NCBI GenBank assembly: GCA_965226025.1
Contig: CBDDCD010000002.1
Location: 1,612,001 to 1,676,000 of the forward strand
DNA from: Moanibacter sp965226025
GTDB taxonomy: Bacteria; Verrucomicrobiota; Verrucomicrobiia; Opitutales; UBA2987
Reading direction: 5' to 3'
Length of the DNA: 64,000 bases
Positions 8,078 to 16,937 of this stretch are shown one piece after another (positions within the stretch are counted from its first letter, which is position 1; each line of letters begins with the position of its first letter). The position numbers were made by a program, and so were the translations under genes. The notes below the pieces were generated by a model that did not search any database, was not told the origin of the DNA, and saw only the letters and a program-made list of their open reading frames with translations.

Positions 8078-9569
8078 GACCCTGCTCCTCGTAATCTGCG
8101 ATTTCTTGCTCCTCAGCCTGCTCGCTCTGGCTCGATTCGACTTGCCGGAGGAAGCCAGATCGGAGGAGAAACTGAGGGAGGTTGAAAGGGAAGCAGCGGT
8201 GGAAGAGGACCTCATCGAGATGTTAAAGATGACCTTGGAGTTAGAGGAGACGGGTAGCGAAATATTGAGCAACCGCCTACAATCGACGGAGCAGGAGTTA
8301 GACGCGGTTTCGGACCGGCTCGATTCGGCCGTGGCTGACCTGGATGAAACTTCGAGCAGACTGGCGGAGAGCCGGTTGAATGCGGGACGCCTGGAGCGAG
8401 AGAGGGAGGATCTCAGTAGAGCGAAGAAAGCCGTCGAAGACGACAAGTCTCGAATCTCGAAGCATTTCCAGTCCACCCAGGAGGAGCTCCTCTCAGTGGA
8501 ACGGGAAAGAGGGAGTATTGCCGAAGCCCTCGCCAAGGTGAGAGAAGAGGCTGCGGCGGAGAGGGAGAGGGTGCGTTTTGTACAAGAACAGCTCCAGGAC
8601 AAAGCGATCGAGATCACCCAGGCCGGGGAGAAAATCCAGGCTCTCGAGGGTGAACGCAACTTCGCTCAGAATCGCAGCCAGCGCCTGGAGACAGAGCTGC
8701 AGATCGTAGAGACGGAAAACAGAATGTTGGAACAGAACTTGATCTCCGCCGAGGCCCAGATCCAAATCGTGCGAGTGGAGAAGGACGCCATTCAGAAACA
8801 AACTTCGCAGCTGGTCGAAGGGGTCGCGGTTCTGGCTGAATCCTCCTCTGCCATTCACGAAGAGATCCGGCAGATTCAGCCACTCTCGGCGAACACTATC
8901 TTTAAGGAGTTTACCCAGAATCGGGGAGAGATCACATTTTCCACTGTGGCGCGTGGCGGGAAACGGAGAGAAGTCTCTGTTCCAACTACGCTGGTTTCTT
9001 CGGGCGAGGCTACGATCGCCGTTTTCGATGCCAGTGAAACCCCTTTTCGGCTCGTCGAATCTCCATCCAAGTATCGATCGGTCTCGGTCTACCTCAACCT
9101 CGGGGGGAGGGAGACATCTCTCGGCGAAGTCGCTTACCTTTCGGTCGATCCAAGGGTGATGGCGGCAAGGGTGGACCCCTCCTTCGCGGAAGAGGCGGGC
9201 GCCAAGACGACTCCCCTCTCCCTCGAACCGTATCGCTTTTCAGAGGCCGTCCTGATTAGCGATAGCTCCGACTACTATGGTGAATCCAGTTTCAAAATAG
9301 AGACTTCACAGAGCGATTATCTAAAGATGCAGGGCCGTCTATTCAATCGTCTCTTCGGTGAGTTTTCGCCCGCGGAAGGCGATTTCGTTTTCGCCAAGTC
9401 AGGAGATATCCTCGGTCTCATGGTCAATAACCAGTACTGCGTATTGCTCGATTCACTCTCCTTTGCGTCGAGAATTCCCGTCGGCTCGCACTTTTCGCAG
9501 GAGGAGGCCGATACCGCATCCCGCATCGGCCGAGCGATCCTCTCCCGGCGGCCTGCGGAGCTCCAATAG
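8070..9569 (+). CDS. membrane-anchored coiled-coil protein, unknown function
   Basis: A 499-residue protein starting at ATG 8070 (MNKTLLLVICDFLLLSLLALARFD). An N-terminal membrane segment is followed by a long, very charged coiled coil (about 25-270) and a globular C-terminal half (about 280-490). The N-terminal pattern recurs, as I recall, at the start of uncharacterised Verrucomicrobiota proteins. The gene overlaps the preceding membrane-protein gene, so the products probably form an envelope complex. By analogy with MotA/MotB or ExbB/ExbD pairs the coiled coil could be a periplasmic stator or tether; this is inference. The stop TAG opens a family A repeat. Confidence 0.75.
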   Translation: MNKTLLLVICDFLLLSLLALARFDLPEEARSEEKLREVEREAAVEEDLIEMLKMTLELEETGSEILSNRLQSTEQELDAVSDRLDSAVADLDETSSRLAESRLNAGRLEREREDLSRAKKAVEDDKSRISKHFQSTQEELLSVERERGSIAEALAKVREEAAAERERVRFVQEQLQDKAIEITQAGEKIQALEGERNFAQNRSQRLETELQIVETENRMLEQNLISAEAQIQIVRVEKDAIQKQTSQLVEGVAVLAESSSAIHEEIRQIQPLSANTIFKEFTQNRGEITFSTVARGGKRREVSVPTTLVSSGEATIAVFDASETPFRLVESPSKYRSVSVYLNLGGRETSLGEVAYLSVDPRVMAARVDPSFAEEAGAKTTPLSLEPYRFSEAVLISDSSDYYGESSFKIETSQSDYLKMQGRLFNRLFGEFSPAEGDFVFAKSGDILGLMVNNQYCVLLDSLSFASRIPVGSHFSQEEADTASRIGRAILSRRPAELQ

Positions 9570-9649
9570 GAAGCTGTCGGCCAGGAGTCTTTCGGACTCA
9601 GAAACTTGATTGTTGTGTAAGTGCTGACGCTGGTCCGACAGACTCCTAG
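9567..9649. repeat. family A element with inverted ends
   Basis: The left end reads TAGGAAGCTGTCGG, whose TAG is the stop of the coiled-coil gene. The right end is TCCGACAGACTCCTAG, the inverse of the core. The 83-base unit could fold into a hairpin and act as a terminator. Confidence 0.65.
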
Positions 9650-9654
9650 CAATA

Positions 9655-9822
9655 AGAAAATGAAACTGAGATTTGTGGAGATTGCCACTTCTAACTCCTC
9701 CGGTGGATTGTGCTGTGCCAGTCTGTCTCGGATGTCAGAAGAGTCTCAGACTTCCAGCTTCAGATATTCAGAATGCCACGCGAAGCTATGACAAACCGTC
9801 TCAAATCTCAGTTTCATTTTCT
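9655..9822. repeat. 168-bp fold-back element with perfect 21-bp arms
   Basis: The arms at 9655-9675 (AGAAAATGAAACTGAGATTT plus G) and 9802-9822 are perfect inverse complements, separated by 126 bases with no gene. The form is that of a MITE or fold-back element. A related fragment may sit near 50302-50325. Confidence 0.6.
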
Positions 9823-9826
9823 GGGA

Positions 9827-9839
9827 AGGAATCTGTCGG
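9827..9839 (+). repeat. family A core interrupted by the adjacent insertion sequence
   Basis: AGGAATCTGTCGG lies five bases left of the insertion-sequence terminal repeat. The matching inverse core lies at 12282-12296 on the other side. The insertion sequence therefore seems to have landed inside a family A element. Confidence 0.5.
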
Positions 9840-9843
9840 TATG

Positions 9844-12219
9844 AAGTTCAGACCTCACTATCTTGCCCCTTTAAAGGAGCTATGCAATCGCAAGTTTAAA
9901 TCTCGATTTATAGCCGAGTTGGAAGGTAATGGTTCGGCCCGAGCGGTCGGGCATCAGGAGCGGGTTCTGGTTGAGAGTCTGGAGGTACTCAATCACGACT
10001 TGCTGCAAATGAGGGGAATAGTTTGCGGTTGGGAATAGATGCGCTTCGACGGTTGCGCCCCTCTCTATGAGGGCGCCGTCGCAGTGAGTCAGATTGCGAA
10101 ACAGATCGTGGTCGTCACGATAGTTGTCGTAGCCTTCTTTAAAGGGTTCAAACTGCTTGTAGAAACTATTGCGGGCGAGGATTTTCAAGGCATCCATGAT
10201 GGATTTGTTGGAGGTGTCCAGGCGGACATAGTTCTGCTCAATGAGTCGCTCCAGGCGCGAGCATTCGGTCTCGATTTGCTCCCCTTCGAGTTGGAGGGCA
10301 TTGAGCTTGTGATCGAGGCGAGCGATCATGGCGCTCCTTGAGGTGCTTTGGCCCGGATGGGCATGTTCGGCCAGGAGCAGTCTTTTCAATGCTTCGGTGG
10401 ATTGGGTTTTCTGCTTCAGGAGTGCTTTAGCGGCACCGCTTTTCTCCTGCCTATCCTCAAGGTGTTGGGCTAAGCGCTGGTAGTGGATGGTGCGATAAGA
10501 GGTGATCTGATTAATCCCAAAGTACTTATCGAGGTATTTGAAATCATTCTCCTGAATCCAGCGACTGAACATCCCTTTGAGGACTGCTTCATCGGGGGCT
10601 TTTGGGTCGGTCCCTAAGATGCTCACCGTAATGGTTTGATTTCTGGGATTGGTCGCTTCCACCACCCATTGGGTAAGATGAGGATTCTTTTTCCACGGGC
10701 CCCGCTGATAGCAAAGATAATACTCCTGGAGATCTTCGGCATGGTTTCTGGGGCGCAGCAGGCGCAGTTGTCCGTCGATCCGTTGCAGGGGCTGGCCTTG
10801 AAACCTTTTTCCCAGGTGATGATTTCGAGTTGAGGATGCTCCAGGATGGCTTCGTAAAACCAGTCCGCGGCGATCGCCCGGTCCACGTAAATGCTCACCT
10901 TCTTATCCGCAGGCACCTCTACCAATTCGAGCATCGCTTCGCAGTTGGGGATAAACCGTTTCCTTATATCCTCGTAGTTGTCGGTGCTGGCAAAATAGAC
11001 CGGAGAGCCCTTCAGGGTATGAATAAAATCGCTGTGAAGCGCTTTGTCGGCCAAACGGATGGTGGGACACCAGCCCGCCAGGAGCTTGCTCATGCCGGTG
11101 TAATGTTTGGTGTGCGGATCATAATAAAAGCTCTGCTCACAAGAAGCATTCAGGTTCCTCGCGTTCACCCTGAGGATCGCTCTTAAAAGCGCTTCATGGG
11201 CCAGGGCGCTGAGCCTTTGGCGTTGCAGATGGGGCGTATAGAGGACTCGCCCGATGAGCTTTTGCAGGTCTTCCAGATCGAGCAGTTTGCTCTGCTCGAT
11301 ATTCACCGCGGCCAACAGCGCGCAGGCCAGCCATTGCTTCAAAAGCCAGCCCTCTTCGCCATCTATCTGAGCCACTTGCCCGAGCCCTTCACTGAATACC
11401 AGCACCCCTAAATGTCGACACCACTGCACCGATTCGGAACTGCCCGTGGTAAAATCGGGAGACTCCTTGCGATTCTCCTCTTCGCCTTCGGCCTTGTTTT
11501 CTGCTTGCTCCTGCTCTGCCTGCAAGGGTGAACCCTTGGGAGAATCCCAGGCAGTCTCCCGATTTTGCCCCCTCCTCTGCTCGGCCTCCTTGGCCAAGGC
11601 CTCTTTGAGCTCCTTAAACAAAGGGCGCAGGGTTTCCCCACTGAGGCTGACTGCGAACACCTCCTCGATCTCACCGCGTATCTTCTTGCTGTAAGCGTAC
11701 CGGCTCTGCTCATAGATCTCAAAAAAGCGCACCCGCACAAAACTCCGTATTTCCCGGGTCAATTTGCGATGCCACCGGCGCCCCGCCAACACCCGGCCCA
11801 GGGTTTCGGCATCGCCACTTTGCAGGGCCTCGCCCCACCGCTTCATCGTCTTGGGGTCAACCTCAAATTGTCTCTGTAAGCACCCTATCTTCAACCCCGC
11901 ATTATAGAGCCGTCCCACCAGAATCTTGAATCCAACCTGCTCGCGATCGTCCCCCACCACTTCCAATAGCTCATGGCCGTAATAGACCTGCAATTGGCCT
12001 TTGCTCAGGTCCCGATAGACCGTCAGGCAGGGATTACGCTTGTCTACCCCAAGGAGGCATTGTTGGCAGGACTCTTCTTGCTCGGTAGGTTTCTCCATTT
12101 TCTTCGAATTAGTTCTTCGAAGGAGAAGCCTACCGTTTTCTTTCTCTCGTTAAAAGTCGGGAATTCTACTTGCGATTCTACCCACCCCGACAACCCGCAT
12201 AATAGCGAGTTCTGAAGTT
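9844..12219 (-). mobile_element. insertion sequence with imperfect ~28-bp terminal inverted repeats
   Basis: The ends at 9844-9871 (AAGTTCAGACCTCACTATCT...) and 12192-12219 (read inverted: AACTTCAGAACTCGCTATTA...) match at about 20 of 28 positions and bracket a long transposase-like gene. A target-site duplication is not clear. The element is about 2.38 kb. Confidence 0.7.
9880..12098 (-). pseudogene. DDE-type transposase, split by one frameshift
   Basis: Two overlapping minus-strand frames make one protein of about 740 residues. The first (12098 to about 10806) has an HTH-like start, a charged linker, then FYYDPHTKHYTGMSKLL and KVSIYVDRAIAADWFYEAIL, which look like the first two acidic blocks of a DDE nuclease, ending at TWEKGF. 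The second frame continues in register from (R)FQGQPLQRIDGQLRLL through WVVEATNPRNQTITV to the stop at 9880. The switch lies at a run of five Ts (10806-10810; AAAAA in the gene). One more A restores the frame, so this is either a decayed transposase or, less likely, -1 frameshifting. I cannot name the IS family. Confidence 0.65.
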
Positions 12220-12281
12220 GGTCGCAATTTACAACCGTCAACCTACGATCCGAAGTTCAAGTCTGTTACGAAGCGCAAAGC

Positions 12282-12296
12282 CCGACAGATTCCTAG
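12282..12296 (-). repeat. family A repeat end, supplies sulP stop
   Basis: On the minus strand it reads CTAGGAATCTGTCGGG. The TAG at 12293-12295 is the stop codon of the SulP transporter gene. It is the right half of the family A element split by the insertion sequence at 9844-12219. Confidence 0.7.
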
Positions 12297-14068
12297 GTGT
12301 CAGGTGAATTCTCTTCCGCGTAGACGCTGACGCGAGTCTTGACGCCCCCTACCAATTCTTTTGCTCTTCGGAGGGCTTGAGCGGTTGAGAGGGTAGGGTT
12401 CTGTGGTGCCTCGGGGAATATATTCTCACTTCCGATGACTTCGATCAGTCCGGAGTTTCGGAATACTCGAAAGACCTCTTCGCGCGCTTCGCTGACCAGC
12501 AGGTGGCGTCCGATCTCACGCATGTTTCGGACCAGCTCGATCAAGGCGAGGGCGCTGGTCGAGTCAAGGTGATGTGCGTTTCGCATTTTCAGTATGACCA
12601 CCTTGAGATTAGGCTCCTCCACCAGGCGACGCATTTGATCGCGGAAGAGTTCAGCCGCGCCGAAGAAGAGTTCGCCTTCCACATGGACTATCGAGACTTC
12701 GGGATCGGATCGTAACTTTCCCTTTTCCAATGGAGTGAGGTGTCCGTCGATCCCGGCCGTGTATTCCACCAGTTCCGGTACCGCTGCTTTACGCACGAAA
12801 AGCAGTATTGAGGTCACGGTACCGAATAGGATCCCGAATTCGAGTTTGATGAGCAGAGCGGAGAGGAAGGTAGTGGTGAAAACAATGGCATCGGATCGGG
12901 TCGTTTTCACAGCGACATTGATATCGTAGCGATTGATAAGGGACAAACCAATGGAGATCACGACAACCCCGAGGGCGGCTTTGGGAACGTAGGCAACGAA
13001 TCCTCCGAGGAGGACGGCGATAAAAGCGCAGATCAAACCGCTGATCATGCTCGAAAAGGGGGATGCGGCTTTGCTGGTGTGGTTCAAGCTGGAACGACTC
13101 AGTGATCCTGATGCGGGCATTCCGCCGGAAAAGGCACAGGCGAGATTGGCGATTCCCATCCCTAACATCTCCTGGTTCGTATCGAGTCGCTTTCCCGATC
13201 GTGCGGCCAGCGACTTTCCGATCGAGGCCCCCTCCAGGATACAGAGAAACGCGATAATCAGTGCCGATAGAGCCAAATTGCCCACCGTGGCGTCATCGAT
13301 CTTTGGAATTCGCAGAGACCAATTTGAGGAATCGATGGCGTTGAGCATCTGAAGAGAAGTGGAATCGCCTCGGTCGCTTAAGACTTCGCTGGAGATGATA
13401 TTCACGATCCAGGCGATGAGCGAGGCGATGACCAGGGTCATCGCAACGTTGGGTATGGCACGAAACTTTCGGTTGAGAACGATGAAAACAAGAACAGTGG
13501 CGGCGCTGAGAAAAAGGGATGCAAGATCGGCGTCTTCAAGATTTTCGAATGTGAGCCGGATAATCCCCACCATGGTCGTGCCCGCCGGAAGCTCAAAATC
13601 CACGCCCATGACACTCCTTGCCTGGTTGACAATGATAAAGAGGGCTGCGGCTGAAATATATCCGGTGATAACAGAGTGGGAAACATACTGAATGAGGTCG
13701 GCGACTCTGAGGACGGCACCAAATACGAGAAACAGTCCGACCATGAGAAGAAGGACGGGAACGAGAGCCGGTTTCTCCGATGCGGCAATGTTAAGGCTAA
13801 GAAAAGAGGTAAAGAGTAGAATCGATGTTGCGTTGGTTGGACCGAGTACGATGAATCTCGATCCCGAAAAGAGTGGGCCGACCAAGGCGGCGACGGCGGA
13901 ACCGTAGACCCCGTATTCGATGGGAAGGCCGGCGATCGATGCATAGGCCATTCCCTGGGGAAAGGCGAGCAGGGCAACATTCAGGCCCGCCCAGAGATCG
14001 CGACGAGCTTCCGATGAACGGTAGTTGCGGAAGGATTGCCGTATCGGAAAAGGATTTAGCCCGAACAT
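12293..14068 (-). CDS. SulP-family anion transporter with STAS domain
   Basis: A 591-residue inner-membrane transporter of the SulP/SLC26 family, for sulfate, bicarbonate or similar anions. The N-terminal signature LNVALLAFPQGMAYASIAGLPIEYGVY is followed by about 10-12 membrane helices and the family motif AIDSSNWSLRIP-(...)-ALSALIIAFLCILEGASIGKSLA. A cytoplasmic STAS domain lies near 440-560 (VHVEGELFFGAAELF, HHLDSTSALALIEL). The substrate cannot be read from the sequence. The start ATG lies inside a family B repeat, so the first residues (MFGLN) are repeat-encoded. The stop is in a family A repeat. Confidence 0.9.
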   Translation of the reverse strand: MFGLNPFPIRQSFRNYRSSEARRDLWAGLNVALLAFPQGMAYASIAGLPIEYGVYGSAVAALVGPLFSGSRFIVLGPTNATSILLFTSFLSLNIAASEKPALVPVLLLMVGLFLVFGAVLRVADLIQYVSHSVITGYISAAALFIIVNQARSVMGVDFELPAGTTMVGIIRLTFENLEDADLASLFLSAATVLVFIVLNRKFRAIPNVAMTLVIASLIAWIVNIISSEVLSDRGDSTSLQMLNAIDSSNWSLRIPKIDDATVGNLALSALIIAFLCILEGASIGKSLAARSGKRLDTNQEMLGMGIANLACAFSGGMPASGSLSRSSLNHTSKAASPFSSMISGLICAFIAVLLGGFVAYVPKAALGVVVISIGLSLINRYDINVAVKTTRSDAIVFTTTFLSALLIKLEFGILFGTVTSILLFVRKAAVPELVEYTAGIDGHLTPLEKGKLRSDPEVSIVHVEGELFFGAAELFRDQMRRLVEEPNLKVVILKMRNAHHLDSTSALALIELVRNMREIGRHLLVSEAREEVFRVFRNSGLIEVIGSENIFPEAPQNPTLSTAQALRRAKELVGGVKTRVSVYAEENSPDT

Positions 14069-14090
14069 TTCACAAACCTTCTGCTGCGAT
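14057..14090. repeat. family B repeat end carrying the sulP start codon
   Basis: TAGCCCGAACATTTCACAAA matches the ends at 16383-16418 and 40133-40155. The sulP start codon ATG (14066-14068) is within the repeat. Confidence 0.6.
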
Positions 14091-14560
14091 CACGAAATCT
14101 CTCTCACCACCTCAATTGTGTCGTTCGTCCGAATATCGCCTGATTTGAGAACGCGGGCGCAGATACCTCCCTTCGTCCCGATGAGCGCTTTGGTCATGCC
14201 TTCCTCGGTGAGCGATTGAATATAGGCGCAGGGGGGGCGGGGACGATCGAAGACGAATCTGGCCTCCCCGATAGAGAACTCCCTACCCTGCAGTTCGTAA
14301 AGCCGAATCCCTCTCGTGACAATGTTGCGACGGTGCTCGCCTCTCTTCACCTGCAAACCGGTTTCGCGGCTGACCTGATCGAGAGTCTCGCCTTCAATCA
14401 GGGTAAGTTGGCACTCGTCGATTCCCGACCAATACCCCGTCTTTTTCAGGTATCTGTCTCCTTCGAGTCCGCTATTCTCGACCGCTTTGAGCGCTTCTTT
14501 TTTTACCATCGCGGCGCCCCCTTCCGGGGCGACGTAGATCTCTTCTACTTTTCCCTTCAT
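14090..14560 (-). CDS. MOSC-domain protein
   Basis: A 156-residue stand-alone MOSC domain, the sulfur-carrier or ligand-transfer fold found at the C-terminus of molybdenum-cofactor sulfurases. Recognisable parts are GLEGDRYLKKTGYW, IDECQLTLIEGETLD, RRNIVTRGIRLYEL, the conserved-cysteine block RPRPPCAYIQSL and GGICARVLKSGDI. Small MOSC proteins such as YiiM or MosC act on molybdopterin ligands or handle N-hydroxylated compounds; the actual role here is unknown. The start ATG is preceded by TTTTTAATC rather than a strong ribosome site. Confidence 0.85.
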   Translation of the reverse strand: MKGKVEEIYVAPEGGAAMVKKEALKAVENSGLEGDRYLKKTGYWSGIDECQLTLIEGETLDQVSRETGLQVKRGEHRRNIVTRGIRLYELQGREFSIGEARFVFDRPRPPCAYIQSLTEEGMTKALIGTKGGICARVLKSGDIRTNDTIEVVREIS

Positions 14561-14580
14561 GATTAAAAAGTCTCCGATTG

Positions 14581-14650
14581 CTAGGAGTCTGTCGGAGGAG
14601 TTTCGTCAATATTGCAGCAAACGAATCAGATACTTCAACAGACTCCTTGC
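14581..14650. repeat. family A element with inverted ends
   Basis: It starts CTAGGAGTCTGTCGGA and ends CAACAGACTCCTTG, a degraded inverse. It lies just downstream of the FucU/RbsD-like gene (minus strand), between that gene and the MOSC gene, and may act as a terminator. Confidence 0.6.
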
Positions 14651-14653
14651 TGA

Positions 14654-15085
14654 TCAGTCGGTCACTACGCCCTTCTTAAGAATCAAGTTACCGTATTTCG
14701 CGGTGTCACCACTCATGACTACGGCAAAGGCCTCTTTGGCACGATCGTAGAACGCGAATCGCTCAACTCGCGTGATGGGCGGTGGGTTCGGGCAATTCTG
14801 TGAAATCATGGAACGATAGGATTCCTCGATTGCAGGGTCGAGCGTGTCTCCTTCGACCGGGGCCATCATGAAAAGCGGGCTCTCGGCGTAGGTGTCCAGA
14901 GGGAAGAGCTTCAGAATGCCGCCCAGAAGCTGGGTGATCTTGACACCGTCGGCTCGAAGAACTCGATCGTTGCAACTCTCGCCGGGAAAGTGGGCATCGG
15001 CCAAGACAATCTCATCACCGTGTCCCATTCTCGAGAGTGCGGCCAAGAGATCAGGTCCAATGAAAGGTGAAATTCCTCTCAGCAT
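14654..15085 (-). CDS. RbsD/FucU-family sugar mutarotase
   Basis: A 143-residue protein that interconverts anomers of a sugar such as fucose or ribose. The family features are PDLLAALSRMGHGDEIVLADAHFPG near the start (with the catalytic-type His in MGHGD and in DAHFP) and the C-terminal GDTAKYGNLILKKGVV block. FucU is the closer match by length and by the FPGESC motif. No sugar operon surrounds it. Confidence 0.88.
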   Translation of the reverse strand: MLRGISPFIGPDLLAALSRMGHGDEIVLADAHFPGESCNDRVLRADGVKITQLLGGILKLFPLDTYAESPLFMMAPVEGDTLDPAIEESYRSMISQNCPNPPPITRVERFAFYDRAKEAFAVVMSGDTAKYGNLILKKGVVTD

Positions 15086-15150
15086 TCTTCTACGAGTTGC
15101 GAATGGATAGGCGGAGTGGGGATCGATTCTCTGAGATCGCCATGGGAGTC

Positions 15151-15164
15151 GACAGCCTCCTAGC
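15151..15164 (-). repeat. degenerate family A end, supplies a stop
   Basis: On the minus strand CTAGGAGGCTGTCG; the TAG at 15160-15162 is the stop codon of the adjacent membrane-protein gene. Confidence 0.5.
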
Positions 15165-16056
15165 GTGTCTTGCTCCTGTAATAAGCTCGATTCTTGGTCC
15201 TATTGTAGCCGCCCGTCGTTACGGTTGTTTCCGAATCCGAATTATCCTTGATCGTGTATCCATCCTCGATTTCGGCCTTGATAAAGGCATTCCACATCTC
15301 GAACTGCTTCTTTTCCGGGTGCATCTCCAGGCCGGGTATCTGGACGTCCGCATCGAATGTGTAACGGGTCACGCGGACGGGTCGTCGGCCGATCTCGGCT
15401 GCCGATAGCCCCTGTCCTTTTATCCAGCTGAGGAACCCTGGCTCCGAAATCTGGAATTCGAATACTCTCACTCTGGGCGTAAGGTAGTAGGAGATATCGT
15501 TTGCCTCCTCGGGTAACCATTCCACGGAGACGGCATGTTCGGCAAATTCGATTGCAGGCGATCTAAGGTAAAAAAGAACGTTGGCCGCGAGGAGGATGCC
15601 GATGGCGGAACTGAGGACAATCATGCTCTTGCGACGGCCCGCCCGCTTCCGGTCCGCAAAGCTCTTCTTCTCCTCCACTTCGACAGCTATGAAAGGCGGC
15701 GTGGTGCCCCGGGATCTGAATTTCGGACTTGGTAGATTCTCATCGAGCGCGGCCGGATCGGGCTGATTGACTTTAAGCGACCTGACGTACCCTCCTTCCC
15801 CCTTTGAGAGGGTCGCCTCGAACTTCTTAAGGTAGTAGCCGGTGATGAGATAGAGCCCTCCTCCCGCAGGCTTGTGCGCGACGTGGATTAATTCGGGGGT
15901 TCCGATGGTTTCTTCCGGGAGTTCAAATAGAGCTACCTCACTGTCCGTGATGTTGAATTCTCCGGCATCGCTATCGGCTTTTTCCTTACTGCTGAACGCA
16001 CCTACGGCCCTCCGCGATCCTCTCGCCAAAGAAACCAGCACGAAGATATTCATCAA
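15160..16056 (-). CDS. single-pass membrane protein of unknown function
   Basis: A 298-residue protein I do not recognise. Residues 1-135 look cytoplasmic and polar, including a basic patch (ADRKRAGRRKS) directly before one membrane helix (about 144-164, MIVLSSAIGILLAANVLFYL). Residues 170-298 would be periplasmic, with no cysteine and several Tyr/Arg-rich stretches at the end (GGYNRTKNRAYYRSKTR). No enzymatic motif is visible. The start MMNIFVLVSL is hydrophobic and the exact initiation codon is uncertain. The stop lies in a family A repeat. Confidence 0.6.
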   Translation of the reverse strand: MMNIFVLVSLARGSRRAVGAFSSKEKADSDAGEFNITDSEVALFELPEETIGTPELIHVAHKPAGGGLYLITGYYLKKFEATLSKGEGGYVRSLKVNQPDPAALDENLPSPKFRSRGTTPPFIAVEVEEKKSFADRKRAGRRKSMIVLSSAIGILLAANVLFYLRSPAIEFAEHAVSVEWLPEEANDISYYLTPRVRVFEFQISEPGFLSWIKGQGLSAAEIGRRPVRVTRYTFDADVQIPGLEMHPEKKQFEMWNAFIKAEIEDGYTIKDNSDSETTVTTGGYNRTKNRAYYRSKTR

Positions 16057-16382
16057 TAATGGTTTACGCTGTTACGCCCCTCAATTTCGATTCGGAACAG
16101 AATCGCGGCGTCGTAAACACCTGAGGCTGCGTTTAAGATGAACTCCCGTTTTGGCGGTGTCGAATTCGCCAGTCCGAAACAACCTACTCGGCCATCGGAT
16201 AGTGGAATTGAGCAACGGATCTATCAACTCCGACACGAGAACCATCAGCGCGGCAAAGCGACCTTTTTCTTGGGGCGCGGTGCTTTCGTTCCGAATTTGC
16301 ATCCATTGTGAAGAGTCGGACGCATTCAATCAATAGGACAGATCGCATTTATCGATCGATGTGCAGTCAATTACAAGATTAT
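16057..16382. other. intergenic region without a recognisable gene
   Basis: No supported gene was found. Short frames here lack ribosome sites and family resemblance. The right part runs into the repeat array at 16383-16572. Confidence 0.5.
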
Positions 16383-16418
16383 TGTCGTAGCAGAAGATTT
16401 GTGAGATGTTCGGGCTAG
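16383..16418 (-). repeat. family B repeat end
   Basis: On the minus strand it reads CTAGCCCGAACATCTCACAAATCTTCTGC.... It shares its CTAG (16415-16418) with the abutting family A element. Confidence 0.65.
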
Positions 16419-16483
16419 GAGTCTGTCGGACGAACCTATTCACTTGCGAAGCAATCGAACGTCAAAGTCCCACAGATTCCTAG
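16415..16483. repeat. family A element bounded by CTAG at both ends
   Basis: CTAGGAGTCTGTCGGAC on the left and CCCACAGATTCCTAG on the right form inverted ends of a 69-base unit. Both boundary CTAG tetramers are shared with flanking family B sequences. Confidence 0.7.
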
Positions 16484-16572
16484 CCCGCTTTTCTGTTTCC
16501 GGCATCCGGCACCACGACTGAGGAAAACTCTGCCGCAACGCGAGGTACGAAAATCTGTGAGGGAAGCGGGCC
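16480..16572. repeat. family B element, 93 bp, imperfect palindrome
   Basis: It runs from CTAGCCCGCTTTTCTG to GGGAAGCGGGCC. It aligns along its whole length with the element at 29845-29937, including the GTTGCGGCAGA block on the opposite strand and the AGTCGTG block. It ends nine bases downstream of the pilin stop and could serve as that gene's terminator. Confidence 0.7.
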
Positions 16573-16580
16573 GGAACCGG

Positions 16581-16937
16581 TCAAAAATCGTAGGCCACGG
16601 TGCGGCCGTTGATAGTCGTAGTGACCCGGGTAGTGTCGGTGCCGACGGTGAAGTCGTAGGTTTCGTCAGCGACACTGGAGAGTCCGGTCATGTGGAGTCC
16701 CGGACCCAGAATCATTGCGGTGGAAACCTGAGAGACTCCTTCATCCAGCATGTACTGCTGCGCCGCGGATGAGATCTGGCGGAGATTGTTCAACACGGCT
16801 TTGTCCTGTGATGTCTGGCGGATCTTGTTGAAGGCTGGTATAGCCATTGCAGCCAGAAGACCGATTATCACCACCACGATCATTATCTCGACCAAGGTGA
16901 ATCCTCGCTCCCGGATTCTATAATTGTAATTATGCAT
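16581..16937 (-). CDS. type IV pilin-like (class III signal) protein
   Basis: A 118-residue prepilin. The leader MHNYNYRIRERG is cut by prepilin peptidase before F13 (G12|FTLVEIMIVVVIIGLLAAMAIPAF), with Glu at mature position 5, then a short polar domain. It has the size and pattern of small PulG/pilin-like proteins common in PVC bacteria. No pilus assembly genes are adjacent. A minus-strand TATAAT lies about 50 bases upstream. Confidence 0.9.
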   Translation of the reverse strand: MHNYNYRIRERGFTLVEIMIVVVIIGLLAAMAIPAFNKIRQTSQDKAVLNNLRQISSAAQQYMLDEGVSQVSTAMILGPGLHMTGLSSVADETYDFTVGTDTTRVTTTINGRTVAYDF

